From CAMCHP01 sp036835325 (GTDB lineage Bacteria > Bacteroidota > Bacteroidia > Flavobacteriales_D > Sanyastnellaceae), in NCBI GenBank assembly GCA_036835325.1, contig DAITMF010000015.1:1-64000 (forward strand): a stretch of 64,000 bases of DNA, read 5' to 3'. The notes beneath the pieces were generated by a model. That model worked only from the letters and a program-made list of their open reading frames with translations, did not search any database and was not told the origin of the DNA. Below are positions 7,750-15,833 of the stretch, piece by piece. The translations under genes and the position numbers were made by a program. Each line of letters opens with the position of its first letter. Position 1 is the stretch's first letter.

Positions 7750-9599
7750 GGGCGGTTGGTTCTTTGCAAGGAGGTGCGTTCTACAAAAGGTGTGATGGCA
7801 ATGTTGGCAAGTTGGATTTCTCCTGAGTCGCGTCTCCAAAAGTACATTGCCACAACGTCATCTTTGCGCCGCAGTTCAGGCGTGAGGTAGGTGAAGCGAA
7901 AGGGCATCCAAACACCGGTGTCAATGGGGGCGAGAATCACTTCATTGAGGGCACGCGCATGGTAGGCGTAGGATGCACTTCGGTAAAATGCAGAGCCCAC
8001 TACCGTGTTTCTGCTGAGTGCAGTGGTGTCGCGCACCTTAATCCATCCATCCAACACCAAAAAAGCATGGTCAGACGAAGTGACGCGGTCGAAATGGACG
8101 TACATGCGGTGGTGGTTTCCCTCAGATTCGGGAAGGATGGCGATGGAAAACTGTTCGCCGGGTTTTTGCACAAAGTCAAGCGGCGATTCAACAGCAAGCG
8201 GCTGCAAGGGGGTGTAGCGCTCGCTGTTGGGCTGGTGCGACGGTGCGGAAGCGATGCTTCTGTTGATTAAAAGCAAGTCGTCCGCATTCGAGGGCGCAGA
8301 GGTAGCCAAAAATGATGCTGCGTAGTATTCAGCAGTGATGCGGTCAGGGGGAAGGATGCCCTTTGCAAATTGCCAACTTTGAAACAGGTTGAGTGCAAAC
8401 ACTAACCCAAGAATGGCGCATCCGATGGCGAATACGGTGCGCGTTCTGGCATGCATCCATTGCATCAAAGCGGCCAGTGGGAGGGCCATAACCGGCAAAA
8501 CCTGCACCATTGGTCGTTGCGAAAACGATGCGGCATACCACCATGTGCTCCATGAGGCGGCGAGGTAAATGGCACCGGCCAGAAACACCGCGGTGGGCCA
8601 AAACAGTTTGCGGTGACTGCGCCAAAGCACCGGTAAACCGGCCATAGAAATGGCCATAAGCGGTGTGTAAACGAACCATCCTTTGCGGAAGCTGAAGAGG
8701 AAATCGGAGAGGTGAGGACTGTGAAGGTCGAGTCCTTCACCGGCATTTCCGTATTCGGTGTAGAGAAAGCTTCCTGTTGCCCACTTCCAGTAGAGCAACT
8801 GGGGGAGAACGATGGCTATCCCAACGGCGGCGGTCAGCAGGGTGGCTGATACCCGACGCGCGAAGAGGGTTTGCAAACGGTTTTTTAGGGCCGACCATCC
8901 ATCCATCCCCCAGAAAAAAGGAACGACCGCCAACCACGCTTCGGTTGGCCGCGCGAGCACTGCAAGTCCGAGCAGTGCGCCTAAACCGATGCTATTTCCG
9001 GCAGTAGGTCGATCGATCCAGCGCGGCGTTTGCCAGACTACACCGGCCGTTAGGGCGAAGAGTGGAATGTGCGGCATCATCATGGAGATGCCGTGCGTAA
9101 TGAGCCAGTTGCTGCCCAAGAGCGTGAGAATGAGGCTGCTTGCTGCCGTGTTGAAGCTGAAGTATTTCGCGAGAATCTTGAACGTGAAGGCGATACCGAT
9201 GAGCGAGTAGAGCAGGCTTCCGATGGCCATGGCCAGGTTGTACGGCGCTGACAAACCGTCGGTGGGCGCCCCTGTTACGATGGCGGTTAAATGTCCAACG
9301 GCAAAGAACGGGGCATACAACACGGCCAACCCGAGTGGGTATTTCATTACCCATTGATCAGGCTGAGTTTGAATCATCTGGTAAAATGCATCGGTGATTT
9401 CGTAGCCATTGACGAGCGCCAAGAAGGGCTCTGAATTGGCCAATCCCGGGTCATTGTAGATGAAGGTGAGAGGGAGGATGAGGTAATAACCGAGTACATC
9501 CCATGAGATGACCTGTGCTGGCAGGCCATTCCAGGCGACAAAGGCAAGCAGAGCGGCGTAAACAAAGCCAATGGGCCAGTTTTGGCGGTTGAAAGGCAT
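7746..9599 (-). CDS. Multi-spanning GT-C glycosyltransferase (PMT/ArnT-like membrane protein)
   Basis: 617-residue integral membrane protein with about ten hydrophobic segments in the first 420 residues and a soluble C-terminal domain of about 190 residues. The first loop WDVLGYYLILPLTFIYNDPG carries the acidic residue expected of GT-C enzymes that use polyprenyl-phosphate sugars. The substrate is unknown. ATG 9599 gives a 2-bp gap to the upstream YigZ gene; an in-frame ATG at 9614 is the alternative. Coupled to GT2 (ATGA, 7746-7749). Two copies of the dispersed motif fall inside it: 8041-8065 (LVLDGWIK) and 8895-8921 (FFWGMDGWS). Confidence 0.8.
   Translation of the reverse strand: MPFNRQNWPIGFVYAALLAFVAWNGLPAQVISWDVLGYYLILPLTFIYNDPGLANSEPFLALVNGYEITDAFYQMIQTQPDQWVMKYPLGLAVLYAPFFAVGHLTAIVTGAPTDGLSAPYNLAMAIGSLLYSLIGIAFTFKILAKYFSFNTAASSLILTLLGSNWLITHGISMMMPHIPLFALTAGVVWQTPRWIDRPTAGNSIGLGALLGLAVLARPTEAWLAVVPFFWGMDGWSALKNRLQTLFARRVSATLLTAAVGIAIVLPQLLYWKWATGSFLYTEYGNAGEGLDLHSPHLSDFLFSFRKGWFVYTPLMAISMAGLPVLWRSHRKLFWPTAVFLAGAIYLAASWSTWWYAASFSQRPMVQVLPVMALPLAALMQWMHARTRTVFAIGCAILGLVFALNLFQSWQFAKGILPPDRITAEYYAASFLATSAPSNADDLLLINRSIASAPSHQPNSERYTPLQPLAVESPLDFVQKPGEQFSIAILPESEGNHHRMYVHFDRVTSSDHAFLVLDGWIKVRDTTALSRNTVVGSAFYRSASYAYHARALNEVILAPIDTGVWMPFRFTYLTPELRRKDDVVAMYFWRRDSGEIQLANIAITPFVERTSLQRTNRP
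8041..8065 (-). repeat. Dispersed CATCC/A-tract motif, copy C
   Basis: Plus strand ATCCATCCATCC, then AACACC and six A. Lies in the soluble C-terminal domain of the GT-C gene and encodes LVLDGWIK on the minus strand. Confidence 0.65.
8895..8921 (-). repeat. Dispersed CATCC/A-tract motif, copy D
   Basis: Plus strand CCATCCATCCATCCCCCAG then six A and GG. Encodes FFWGMDGWS in a loop of the GT-C membrane protein. Among the most complete copies. Confidence 0.7.
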
Positions 9600-9601
9600 G
9601 C

Positions 9602-10204
9602 TCAGTCGCCCCATGTTGCTGCCTTTTCGAGCGCCTCAGACACGGCAGGTGCCAACGACTTACGCACTTCTACGGAGAGCGAGCAATCGGCACCGAAACT
9701 GTGTTGCAGCATTTCGAGGTTGAAGTCTTTGAGTACCTTCATAACGGCTCCCATGCGCTCGTAGGTAAAGCTAACCGAGACTTCGTGCATGACGAGTTCT
9801 TCGGTAATTTCATTGGCTTCGATGGCCTGGCGGGCTGCGGTTCGGTAGGCATCGATGAGTCCGCCGACGCCCAATTTGGTGCCTCCAAAGTAGCGTACCA
9901 CCACAACGAGGGTATTGGTAATGTCGAACGATTGCAATTGTCCGAGGATGGGTTTTCCGGCGCTGTTTGACGGCTCACCATCGTCATTGGCTCTGAAGTG
10001 GTTTCCGTCGGCACCCAGTCGCCATGCATAGCAATGGTGCCGAGCGGCATGGTGCTGTTTGCGGAGTTCGTCGAGGTGGAAGCGAATTTCCTCTTCGTTG
10101 CTGACGGGAAAGGCGTAGCCAAAATGCTTGCTGCCCTTGACTTTGTAAAGGCTTTCAGAACAACGGTTGAGCGTACGAAAGGTATCGTTCACCCCATTGG
10201 TCAT
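9602..10204 (-). CDS. yigZ: YigZ/IMPACT family protein (UPF0029)
   Basis: 200-residue protein of the conserved YigZ/IMPACT family; role unsettled (suggested RNA- or ribosome-related). Seen: KGSKHFGYAFPV, HHCYAWRLG, the hallmark DDGEPSNSAGKPIL (about 76-89), VVVVRYFGGTKLGVGGLI, and a C-terminal ferredoxin-like domain (HEVSVSFTYERMGAVMKVL). Length is typical. Its start forms ATGA with the stop of the next upstream gene (10201-10204), and its stop lies 2 bp before the GT-C start. Confidence 0.93.
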   Translation of the reverse strand: MTNGVNDTFRTLNRCSESLYKVKGSKHFGYAFPVSNEEEIRFHLDELRKQHHAARHHCYAWRLGADGNHFRANDDGEPSNSAGKPILGQLQSFDITNTLVVVVRYFGGTKLGVGGLIDAYRTAARQAIEANEITEELVMHEVSVSFTYERMGAVMKVLKDFNLEMLQHSFGADCSLSVEVRKSLAPAVSEALEKAATWGD

Positions 10205-10602
10205 GAAATCGGGTTCAGAATCACAGAGAAGACCGTTATGGTGTTGGGGTCGCGGTCGTAGTAAAGTTTATCAAGGGCTGAGAGCACGTTTTTGGCCCTG
10301 AAGTAGGAGGTGTGCAGTACAGGGTCACCCGAAACCGACCACTGAATCGTGTACGAAGATTCACGGTCTTTGTGAGTGCGCACGTAGTCGAGCATGTTTT
10401 TGAGCGCGTCAGATTTGCTCAAGCCGTCGCAGCTGTGGTAGAGAAAGCTTTGGTTGTGGCGCGGGTTCACGGTGATGAGGTGCAAGATGAACTTCCCTTC
10501 GTGTTCTTCGAAGTTGTAAATCAAGCTGTTGGAGCCCATTCCGATGTAGCTGCCGATTTCCGATTGGAGCTTGGCGATTTCAATATTGCGGTCAACTGCC
10601 AT
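10201..10602 (-). CDS. Conserved hypothetical protein, 133 aa
   Basis: Not recognised. A soluble 133-residue protein beginning MAVDRNIEIAKLQSEIGSYIGMG, with no signal peptide or membrane segment and an alternating beta/alpha pattern (FILHLITVNP, SYTIQWSV, NTITVFSVILNPIS). It is coupled to yigZ by a 4-bp overlap. A TACCTTTA box on the minus strand (10628-10621) is a plausible promoter, making this the first gene of a sub-operon that continues to yigZ, GT-C and GT2. Confidence 0.75.
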   Translation of the reverse strand: MAVDRNIEIAKLQSEIGSYIGMGSNSLIYNFEEHEGKFILHLITVNPRHNQSFLYHSCDGLSKSDALKNMLDYVRTHKDRESSYTIQWSVSGDPVLHTSYFRAKNVLSALDKLYYDRDPNTITVFSVILNPIS

Positions 10603-10634
10603 GGCGTGTTCTTAGACCTGTAAAGGTAGAAGAT

Positions 10635-11708
10635 TTAGGGGATTTGGGTCAGGTTTTCGCCTTCGGCGGATGAGCGAATGCGCACCGTTAAACGCACGGG
10701 TTGGTGGTCGCTCCACGCGAATTTCTGGTCGATGGTTTTAACTTCCACTACCTCGAGGTTGGGTGAAACCACGAAGTGATCGATAACCGATGTGTATGAG
10801 TTTTCGGAGTACACCGTTTCAAGTTTGCGGTTGGTGGGAGTGCTAGGGTCAGCCACCCATTTGAAACCAGCAGGTAGCTGAGCATCGCTGAGGACGAATT
10901 CATTGTAGTCACCGCTGGAATTGATGGGCGTGTAGTTTGGCGGGCATTGGTTCCAATCGCCTCCGATGACAACGTAGTTTCCTTTGTCGTACTCGGCTTG
11001 TGCGAAGGCCATGATGCGTTCGATTTCGCCTGCCACCATTGTGCCTGAAGTATCGTAGGCAGAGCAGTGCGTATTGATGGCGACCAGTTCTTTTCCGTTT
11101 TCCAGGGGCGTGCGGTGGCTCAGGAAGCACCGGTCAAGGAAGAAAATGCGTGTTGGCCAGCTGAATTGAGAATCGAAGGCATGCCGTTCGAAGTCGATGG
11201 CCGGCAAACGGCTGTAGGTAGCCAAACCGGATACCACACCTCCCATAGGGTTATGGAGAGGCATTGGGACAAATTTCACGTTGTAGTTCATCGCAAATGC
11301 GCGCATGTGGTCAGGAAGATGCTGGCCATAGAAGTCGATTTGGTTGAAATTTTGGCTGCGATCGGCCATGCTGTCGATTTCCTGAATGAAGAACACATCG
11401 GTGGTGGCGTTGCTGCGGAAGAACTCGGCGATGCCTTGTTTGTAGTGTTCAACGTCTTCGCGGGGTGCTCGAACCTGTTTGCCACCGTCGTAGAAGAAAT
11501 CAGCCCGATCACCTTGACCGCTGTAGCCGATGTTCCATGTGATGAAGGTGAAGCTGCTATCAGGCGTTGCTTTTGCTTCGCCACGGGCGATGACTTGAAG
11601 CTGTTTTGGAGGATTGAAATCGGTGAGTGTGGCGTACACAAGCACAGCTCCGACATAGAGGCCGGCCAAGAGAGCCAGCCACGCCAATGCTTTAAATAGC
11701 ATCTTCAT
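10635..11708 (-). CDS. Endonuclease/exonuclease/phosphatase family hydrolase, membrane-anchored
   Basis: 357-residue EEP-fold metal hydrolase. One N-terminal membrane helix (residues about 4-28) precedes the catalytic domain. Active-site motifs in order: TWNIGY, FIQEID, INTHC, GGDWNQ, VIDHF and SDHQPVRL, so the Asn, Glu, Asp and His set is complete. EEP proteins cleave phosphodiesters or phosphomonoesters of lipids, nucleotides or DNA; a surface location and the adjacent lysophospholipase make a phospholipid or phosphoinositide-like target plausible, but this is inference. It starts inside the stop of the lysophospholipase gene (ATGA, 11705-11708). Confidence 0.88.
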   Translation of the reverse strand: MKMLFKALAWLALLAGLYVGAVLVYATLTDFNPPKQLQVIARGEAKATPDSSFTFITWNIGYSGQGDRADFFYDGGKQVRAPREDVEHYKQGIAEFFRSNATTDVFFIQEIDSMADRSQNFNQIDFYGQHLPDHMRAFAMNYNVKFVPMPLHNPMGGVVSGLATYSRLPAIDFERHAFDSQFSWPTRIFFLDRCFLSHRTPLENGKELVAINTHCSAYDTSGTMVAGEIERIMAFAQAEYDKGNYVVIGGDWNQCPPNYTPINSSGDYNEFVLSDAQLPAGFKWVADPSTPTNRKLETVYSENSYTSVIDHFVVSPNLEVVEVKTIDQKFAWSDHQPVRLTVRIRSSAEGENLTQIP

Positions 11709-12610
11709 GACCTCTTTAGAATAAATGCTGCAATGTCGGCAATGACTTCATCGCGGCAGGTGTCGTTCAGGAGTTCGTGTCGTCCGCCGGCGTATAGTCG
11801 CGTTTCAAGCAACGGAATTGCGGCCTTCATTTTCGAAGCATTTTTTTGAAAGCCCGGTGCCTTTCCAACAACGGGGTCATCGTCGCCGGCTATGTAGAGT
11901 ACCGGCAGAATGGGGTCAACCTCGACGAGGTGTTTGTGGGCATCATCGGTAAGCCTAGCCAACTCGCCGAAGAAGCTGTTGGTGAAAACCTCACCGCAAT
12001 CTGGGTCAGCGATGTAGGCATCTACTTCAGCGGCATCGCGCGACAGCCAATCGAAGTCGGTTCTGCGGTTAGCAATTCCTTTGGTGAACTTGCCAAAGGT
12101 GAGTTGATCCATGAACTTGCTCGGCGTGTCTTTGCCGTAAATGGCCGAAAGGAGGTTGCCAACCAGTTTGCCTGCCACGACCAACGCACCGGGGTGAACC
12201 GGAAAAGCCGAAAGCACCAAGCCGCTCAATTTCACATTTTGACGCTGAGCAACGCGCATGGCCAGCATCGAGCCCATGCTGTGACCCAGCAAGAAGACCG
12301 GGTGTTTTGACCCGTGCACACGGCGCACTTCAGAAGCGATTTCTTCGAGGTCTACGATTACACGGTTTCGTTTGCCGGTGCCAAAACTGCCACGTGTACC
12401 ATTGATTCTGCTTGTTTCGCCATGTCCGCGCAAGTCGGGAACAACAACGTTGATTTGCAGGGAATTGAGATGCTCTGCGAAGCGGGCATAACGTTTGCCA
12501 TGCTCGGCCATGCCGTGTGCAATGACAAGTGTTGCGTGCGGGTTGGGTACGGATGCTTGATAGAGTTGAAGCTTGAAGCCGTCGTTGGCAGTGAAGTGGC
12601 GATTGGTCAT
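11705..12610 (-). CDS. Alpha/beta hydrolase, lysophospholipase/monoglyceride lipase-like
   Basis: 301-residue serine hydrolase of the Hydrolase_4 type. Seen: LVIAHGMAEHGKRYARFAEHL oxyanion segment, VVPDLRGHGETS, nucleophile elbow LLGHSMGS (Ser in GHSMG), Asp in IAGDDDPV, and catalytic His in AGGRHELLND. No signal peptide. First gene of the minus-strand series, coupled by 4 bp to the EEP hydrolase. Divergent from the methyltransferase. Confidence 0.88.
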   Translation of the reverse strand: MTNRHFTANDGFKLQLYQASVPNPHATLVIAHGMAEHGKRYARFAEHLNSLQINVVVPDLRGHGETSRINGTRGSFGTGKRNRVIVDLEEIASEVRRVHGSKHPVFLLGHSMGSMLAMRVAQRQNVKLSGLVLSAFPVHPGALVVAGKLVGNLLSAIYGKDTPSKFMDQLTFGKFTKGIANRRTDFDWLSRDAAEVDAYIADPDCGEVFTNSFFGELARLTDDAHKHLVEVDPILPVLYIAGDDDPVVGKAPGFQKNASKMKAAIPLLETRLYAGGRHELLNDTCRDEVIADIAAFILKRS

Positions 12611-12667
12611 GTGAAGGGCTTATTCACAAAGGTACTGAAGGCGGTCATAAAACTGTATTTTCACGGC

Positions 12668-13597
12668 GTGGAAACAGCGGTTAAGCAATCTTTTCATCGG
12701 CATCAGCAGTGCGTTGCTTGTGGAGGCGCGCATTTTGGTGTGCTTCGCGGTTACGAAGAACAGTATTTGGTGAAATGCGGTTCATGTAAGATGGTGTTTG
12801 CAGAGCGCATTCCAACCGAAGAAGAGCTTTCGTCGTTCTATTCGACCTACAGTTACAGTTCAGATCCTTGGGTCTCGCCGATTACCTTGAAACGTTACCA
12901 CACTTTACTTGATGAGTTTGAACGGTATCGGTTGACCGGACGAATACTCGATACGGGTTGCGGAGCAGGTCACTTCTTGGGAGTTGCCCGCGAACGCGGT
13001 TGGGAGGTATTCGGCAATGAGTTCTCACCTGCGGCCGTTGGCATTTGCGAAGCCAAGGGTATTTCAATGGTTCACGGTGCTTTGGGTTCACCAAGCAAAG
13101 CACCTGAAGGGTTTTCAGCATTGGAAGGAGGCTTCGATGTTGTGACCTCTTTTGAGGTGTTGGAGCATGTCAACACTCCGGTAGGTGATTTGAAGGTGCT
13201 CCACCGATATCTGCGTGATGGTGGATTGTTGTACGTCACCACGCCCAACTTCAATGCCTTTGCACGTCGGTGGCTGGGGGTACAGTACAACGTATTGAAT
13301 TACCCTGAGCACCTGAGCTATTTCACATGTAGAACATTGGATGCAGCCGCAAAGCACGCAGGGTTTTCAAAGCTGCGCAGTTGGTCAGAAGGCGTTAGCC
13401 TATCGCGCATTGCAGGTAGCCGAACCCCGTCGGCAGAAATCCGCATCGGTTCAAAGGAGGCACCCGACGAACGCCTGCGGCAGCGCACCGAAACTCAATG
13501 GTTCTGGAAGCTCGTGAAGCGACTTGCAAACAGTGCATTTAGGCTAACCGGAACAGGATCGGGGTTGAAGGCCTACTACCGTAAAGGTGGGGTTTGA
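12668..13597 (+). CDS. Class I SAM-dependent methyltransferase with N-terminal zinc-binding knuckle
   Basis: Methyltransferase of about 309 residues. The N-terminus carries CVACGG and, after about 18 residues, CGSCKMVF, a four-Cys knuckle typical of Methyltransf_23 proteins that act in cell-surface sugar or lipid modification. The Rossmann part has ILDTGCGAGHFLGVARERGW (motif I), VVTSFEVLEHVNTP (motif III region) and GGLLYVTTPNF. There is no ATG between the divergent hydrolase and the Cys knuckle, so a non-ATG start is needed: GTG 12668 or GTG 12611. The frame upstream of 12610 overlaps the divergent gene and is rejected. Confidence 0.75.
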   Translation: METAVKQSFHRHQQCVACGGAHFGVLRGYEEQYLVKCGSCKMVFAERIPTEEELSSFYSTYSYSSDPWVSPITLKRYHTLLDEFERYRLTGRILDTGCGAGHFLGVARERGWEVFGNEFSPAAVGICEAKGISMVHGALGSPSKAPEGFSALEGGFDVVTSFEVLEHVNTPVGDLKVLHRYLRDGGLLYVTTPNFNAFARRWLGVQYNVLNYPEHLSYFTCRTLDAAAKHAGFSKLRSWSEGVSLSRIAGSRTPSAEIRIGSKEAPDERLRQRTETQWFWKLVKRLANSAFRLTGTGSGLKAYYRKGGV

Positions 13598-13634
13598 TTT
13601 AACGATGCATTGTTTGCAATTTACCCCGTGGTCA

Positions 13635-13665
13635 TTTGGTACGTTCAAGATTGGGGGTAGTTTTG
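13635..13665 (+). promoter_or_regulatory. Promoter of the AraC-type regulator
   Basis: TTTG at 13635-13638, 19-nt spacer, TAGTTTTG at 13658-13665: full match to the Bacteroidota consensus. It lies 40 nt before ATG 13706 and argues against the upstream TTG at 13682 as start. Confidence 0.75.
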
Positions 13666-13705
13666 CTGTTGAATAGGCGCGTTGCCTGTTGTAAACCTGT
13701 TTTGC

Positions 13706-14554
13706 ATGCTTATTGAATTAACCCCTATTGAAGATGCGCTTTCATGCGGGCACTATGCCGGAGGGATTGATCCGTTCAGTGTTCATAGAGCCGGAAGTTA
13801 CTTGGTCATGTACGTTGACAAAGGGGAGGGTAGGTTCACGGTTGATTTGCACGCCTTTTCGGTGCATCCCGGAGCGTTTTTGTTTGTCAGTCCAAGGCAA
13901 GTCATTCAGTTTGATCGAAGCAGGACGTTTGGCGGGTATTTACTGAGGTTTTCGGAAGATTTTATTCACCCTTTTGGACGGAATGAAGAGCTTCAGGTCT
14001 CAAGTAAGCTGTTTGACAACACCGATTCTGTTTTGCAGTTGGATGGTCGTCGCCACCGGGAGCTTGTGAACTTTTTTGAGCTTTTTCAAAAAGAAATGCG
14101 TCATGGGACGGATGCCTTCCGCCATGGATGCATGCGCGCATCGTTGGAGTTGATGCTCTTGCACGCCGGACGTATCAAGGCAGCAGGACGTGGAGGAGAG
14201 GAGGCCCCTAATCAAGGGTATTCGCATTTCCGTAAGTTCAAGGCATTGTTGAATCAGCGAACCGATGCCAGTCGAAATGCCATTGATTTTGCAACCGAAC
14301 TTGGAATCAGTTACAAGTACTTGAATGACCTATGCAAGGTGCACGGAGGAGTCACGGCAAAAGAAATGATTGACAATGAGCGCATAGCAGAAGCGAAGCG
14401 TTTATTGGCCAAGGAGGGAATGTCAGTGCGCAAAGCCGGAATTCGCTTGGGTTTTGATGACGTCTCGAATTTCAGGAAATACTTCAAAAAGCTCACCGGT
14501 CACAGTCCGTTGGTTTTTAAAGAAAACCAAGGCAAGAACGTTAAGGTATCTTAA
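13706..14554 (+). CDS. AraC-family transcriptional regulator
   Basis: 282-residue DNA-binding regulator. The N-terminal about 170 residues look like a cupin-type sensor (FSVHRAGSYLVMYVDKGEGRFTVDLHAF.VHPGAFLFVSPRQVIQFD). The C-terminal about 100 residues hold two helix-turn-helix units, ending RKAGIRLGFDDVSNFRKYFKKLTGHSPLVFK, the standard AraC signature. Ligand and targets unknown. Transcribed from its own consensus promoter; the neighbour pdxH is on the same strand 70 bp downstream and could be a target. Confidence 0.9.
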   Translation: MLIELTPIEDALSCGHYAGGIDPFSVHRAGSYLVMYVDKGEGRFTVDLHAFSVHPGAFLFVSPRQVIQFDRSRTFGGYLLRFSEDFIHPFGRNEELQVSSKLFDNTDSVLQLDGRRHRELVNFFELFQKEMRHGTDAFRHGCMRASLELMLLHAGRIKAAGRGGEEAPNQGYSHFRKFKALLNQRTDASRNAIDFATELGISYKYLNDLCKVHGGVTAKEMIDNERIAEAKRLLAKEGMSVRKAGIRLGFDDVSNFRKYFKKLTGHSPLVFKENQGKNVKVS

Positions 14555-14624
14555 GGCCTGATAAGCGTCATATTTGGAAGCTGCAGAACATTGTAGCTTC
14601 GCACATGTCTCAGAAAAAAAAGCC

Positions 14625-15266
14625 ATGAACGACCTGCACAACGTTAGGAAAGACTACTCGATGCACGTCCTCCTTGAAGGACATGTGTACGCGAATCCGT
14701 TTGATCAATTTGCCAAGTGGCTTGAAGAAGTTCGCCAAAGCGGTGACACCGATTACAATGCGATGACCCTCGCCACGGTTGATGGACAAGGATTTCCGAA
14801 TCAGCGCATTGTTTTGCTTCGTGAATTCAGTCATCAAGGTGCTGTGTTTTACACCAACTACCAGAGTGTGAAGGGAAAGGAGATCGACGCCGACCCGAAG
14901 GTGTGTTTGAACTTTTTTTGGAAGGAGTTCGAGCGCCAAGTGCGCATGCATGGTGAGGTGCGTAAACTGCCGGCTGCTGTGTCGGATGCCTACTTCGCGA
15001 GCCGTCCGAGAGAGAACCAAATCAGTGCTTGGGCGAGCGAGCAAAGCACAGTGGTTTCAGGAAGAGAAGAGCTTGAGCAGCGTTTGCGTGATATTGAAGC
15101 CCGTTTTGAGGGGAAGGATGTCCCCAGGCCTCCACATTGGGGAGGTTACACCGTGTACCCGATTGGATTTGAGTTTTGGCAAGGACGTCCGGGCCGTTTG
15201 CACGACCGGTTGGTGTATTACTGCGATGCCGACGGCAGCTGGTTTTTGGAGCGTTTGGCGCCGTGA
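14625..15266 (+). CDS. pdxH: Pyridoxamine 5'-phosphate oxidase
   Basis: FMN-dependent oxidation of pyridoxine/pyridoxamine phosphate to pyridoxal phosphate, last step of vitamin B6 cofactor synthesis or salvage. 213 residues from ATG 14625 (MNDLHNVRKDYSM), normal for the family. Seen: NAMTLATVDGQGFPNQRIVLLR (FMN site), YTNYQSVKGKEI, FFWKEFERQVRMHGEV, SRPRENQISAWASEQS, and the C-terminal PHWGGYTVYPIGFEFWQGRPGRLHDR (substrate site), ending LERLAP. An imperfect promoter (TTTG 14573-14576, TAGCTTC at 14594) precedes it. Confidence 0.96.
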   Translation: MNDLHNVRKDYSMHVLLEGHVYANPFDQFAKWLEEVRQSGDTDYNAMTLATVDGQGFPNQRIVLLREFSHQGAVFYTNYQSVKGKEIDADPKVCLNFFWKEFERQVRMHGEVRKLPAAVSDAYFASRPRENQISAWASEQSTVVSGREELEQRLRDIEARFEGKDVPRPPHWGGYTVYPIGFEFWQGRPGRLHDRLVYYCDADGSWFLERLAP

Positions 15267-15276
15267 TGGTCGCTAA

Positions 15277-15300
15277 GGCATCCATCCCCAAAAAAGAAGA
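15277..15300 (-). repeat. Dispersed CATCC/A-tract motif, copy E (intergenic)
   Basis: GGCATCCATCCCC then six A and GAAGA, 11 nt after the pdxH stop. This copy lies outside any gene, so protein selection cannot explain it. Confidence 0.7.
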
Positions 15301-15419
15301 AAAGCATTGTTAGCCTTACGTTAGCAATCGGGCCAATTGAGCAACTTTTTTGGCACAAGCCGCATCATATAGGTACATTTGAACCATAAACGCGGTATTT
15401 ACCGCCATCACTGCAGGAA

Positions 15420-15833
15420 ATGATACATTTGAAACACGCACTGGCTGTGGCACTATTGGCTGTAGCTGTAGGGGTGCAAGCGCAGTCGCTTCCCCTGGGG
15501 CACCCCATGTCGGGGCGCTTTGAATCAGAGGAGTTTTTGAACTTTTGGCGTTCGGAAGGATGGGCGTATACAGCCGATCAGAAGGAAGCCATGGATTGCC
15601 TCTCGTTTGGCGATTTGCAGCCACTGCAAGGTCAAGCCAAAGCAACGGTTGACGGGTTGTTGACCAATGCCTTTGACCCTGCGCAGTACGCTGTGAATGT
15701 TGCGCAAAATCGCCACACTGTTTACTGTGTTGACGGTGCCGGCGTTTTGGTGTTTTTCAGCATTGATCGCGTCAAGGTACTCTACGAGCGTGCGAAGAAG
15801 AGTGGAGAAATCAACAAAACGAAACGACCATGA
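15420..15833 (+). CDS. Small secreted protein of unknown function
   Basis: Not recognised. 137 residues with a clear signal peptide (MIHLKHALAVALLAVAVGVQAQ). The mature part is about 115 residues with two Cys (MDCLSFG, VYCVDG) that could form a disulfide, and ends in a basic tail. The stop overlaps the start of the next, large secreted protein by 4 bp (15830-15833), so the two are translationally coupled and may work together at the surface. Confidence 0.75.
   Translation: MIHLKHALAVALLAVAVGVQAQSLPLGHPMSGRFESEEFLNFWRSEGWAYTADQKEAMDCLSFGDLQPLQGQAKATVDGLLTNAFDPAQYAVNVAQNRHTVYCVDGAGVLVFFSIDRVKVLYERAKKSGEINKTKRP

Noticed and set aside
12314..12667. Upstream extension of the zinc-knuckle methyltransferase frame
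   Set aside because: It overlaps the divergent lysophospholipase gene, whose active-site motifs are complete; only the part after 12611 can be the methyltransferase.
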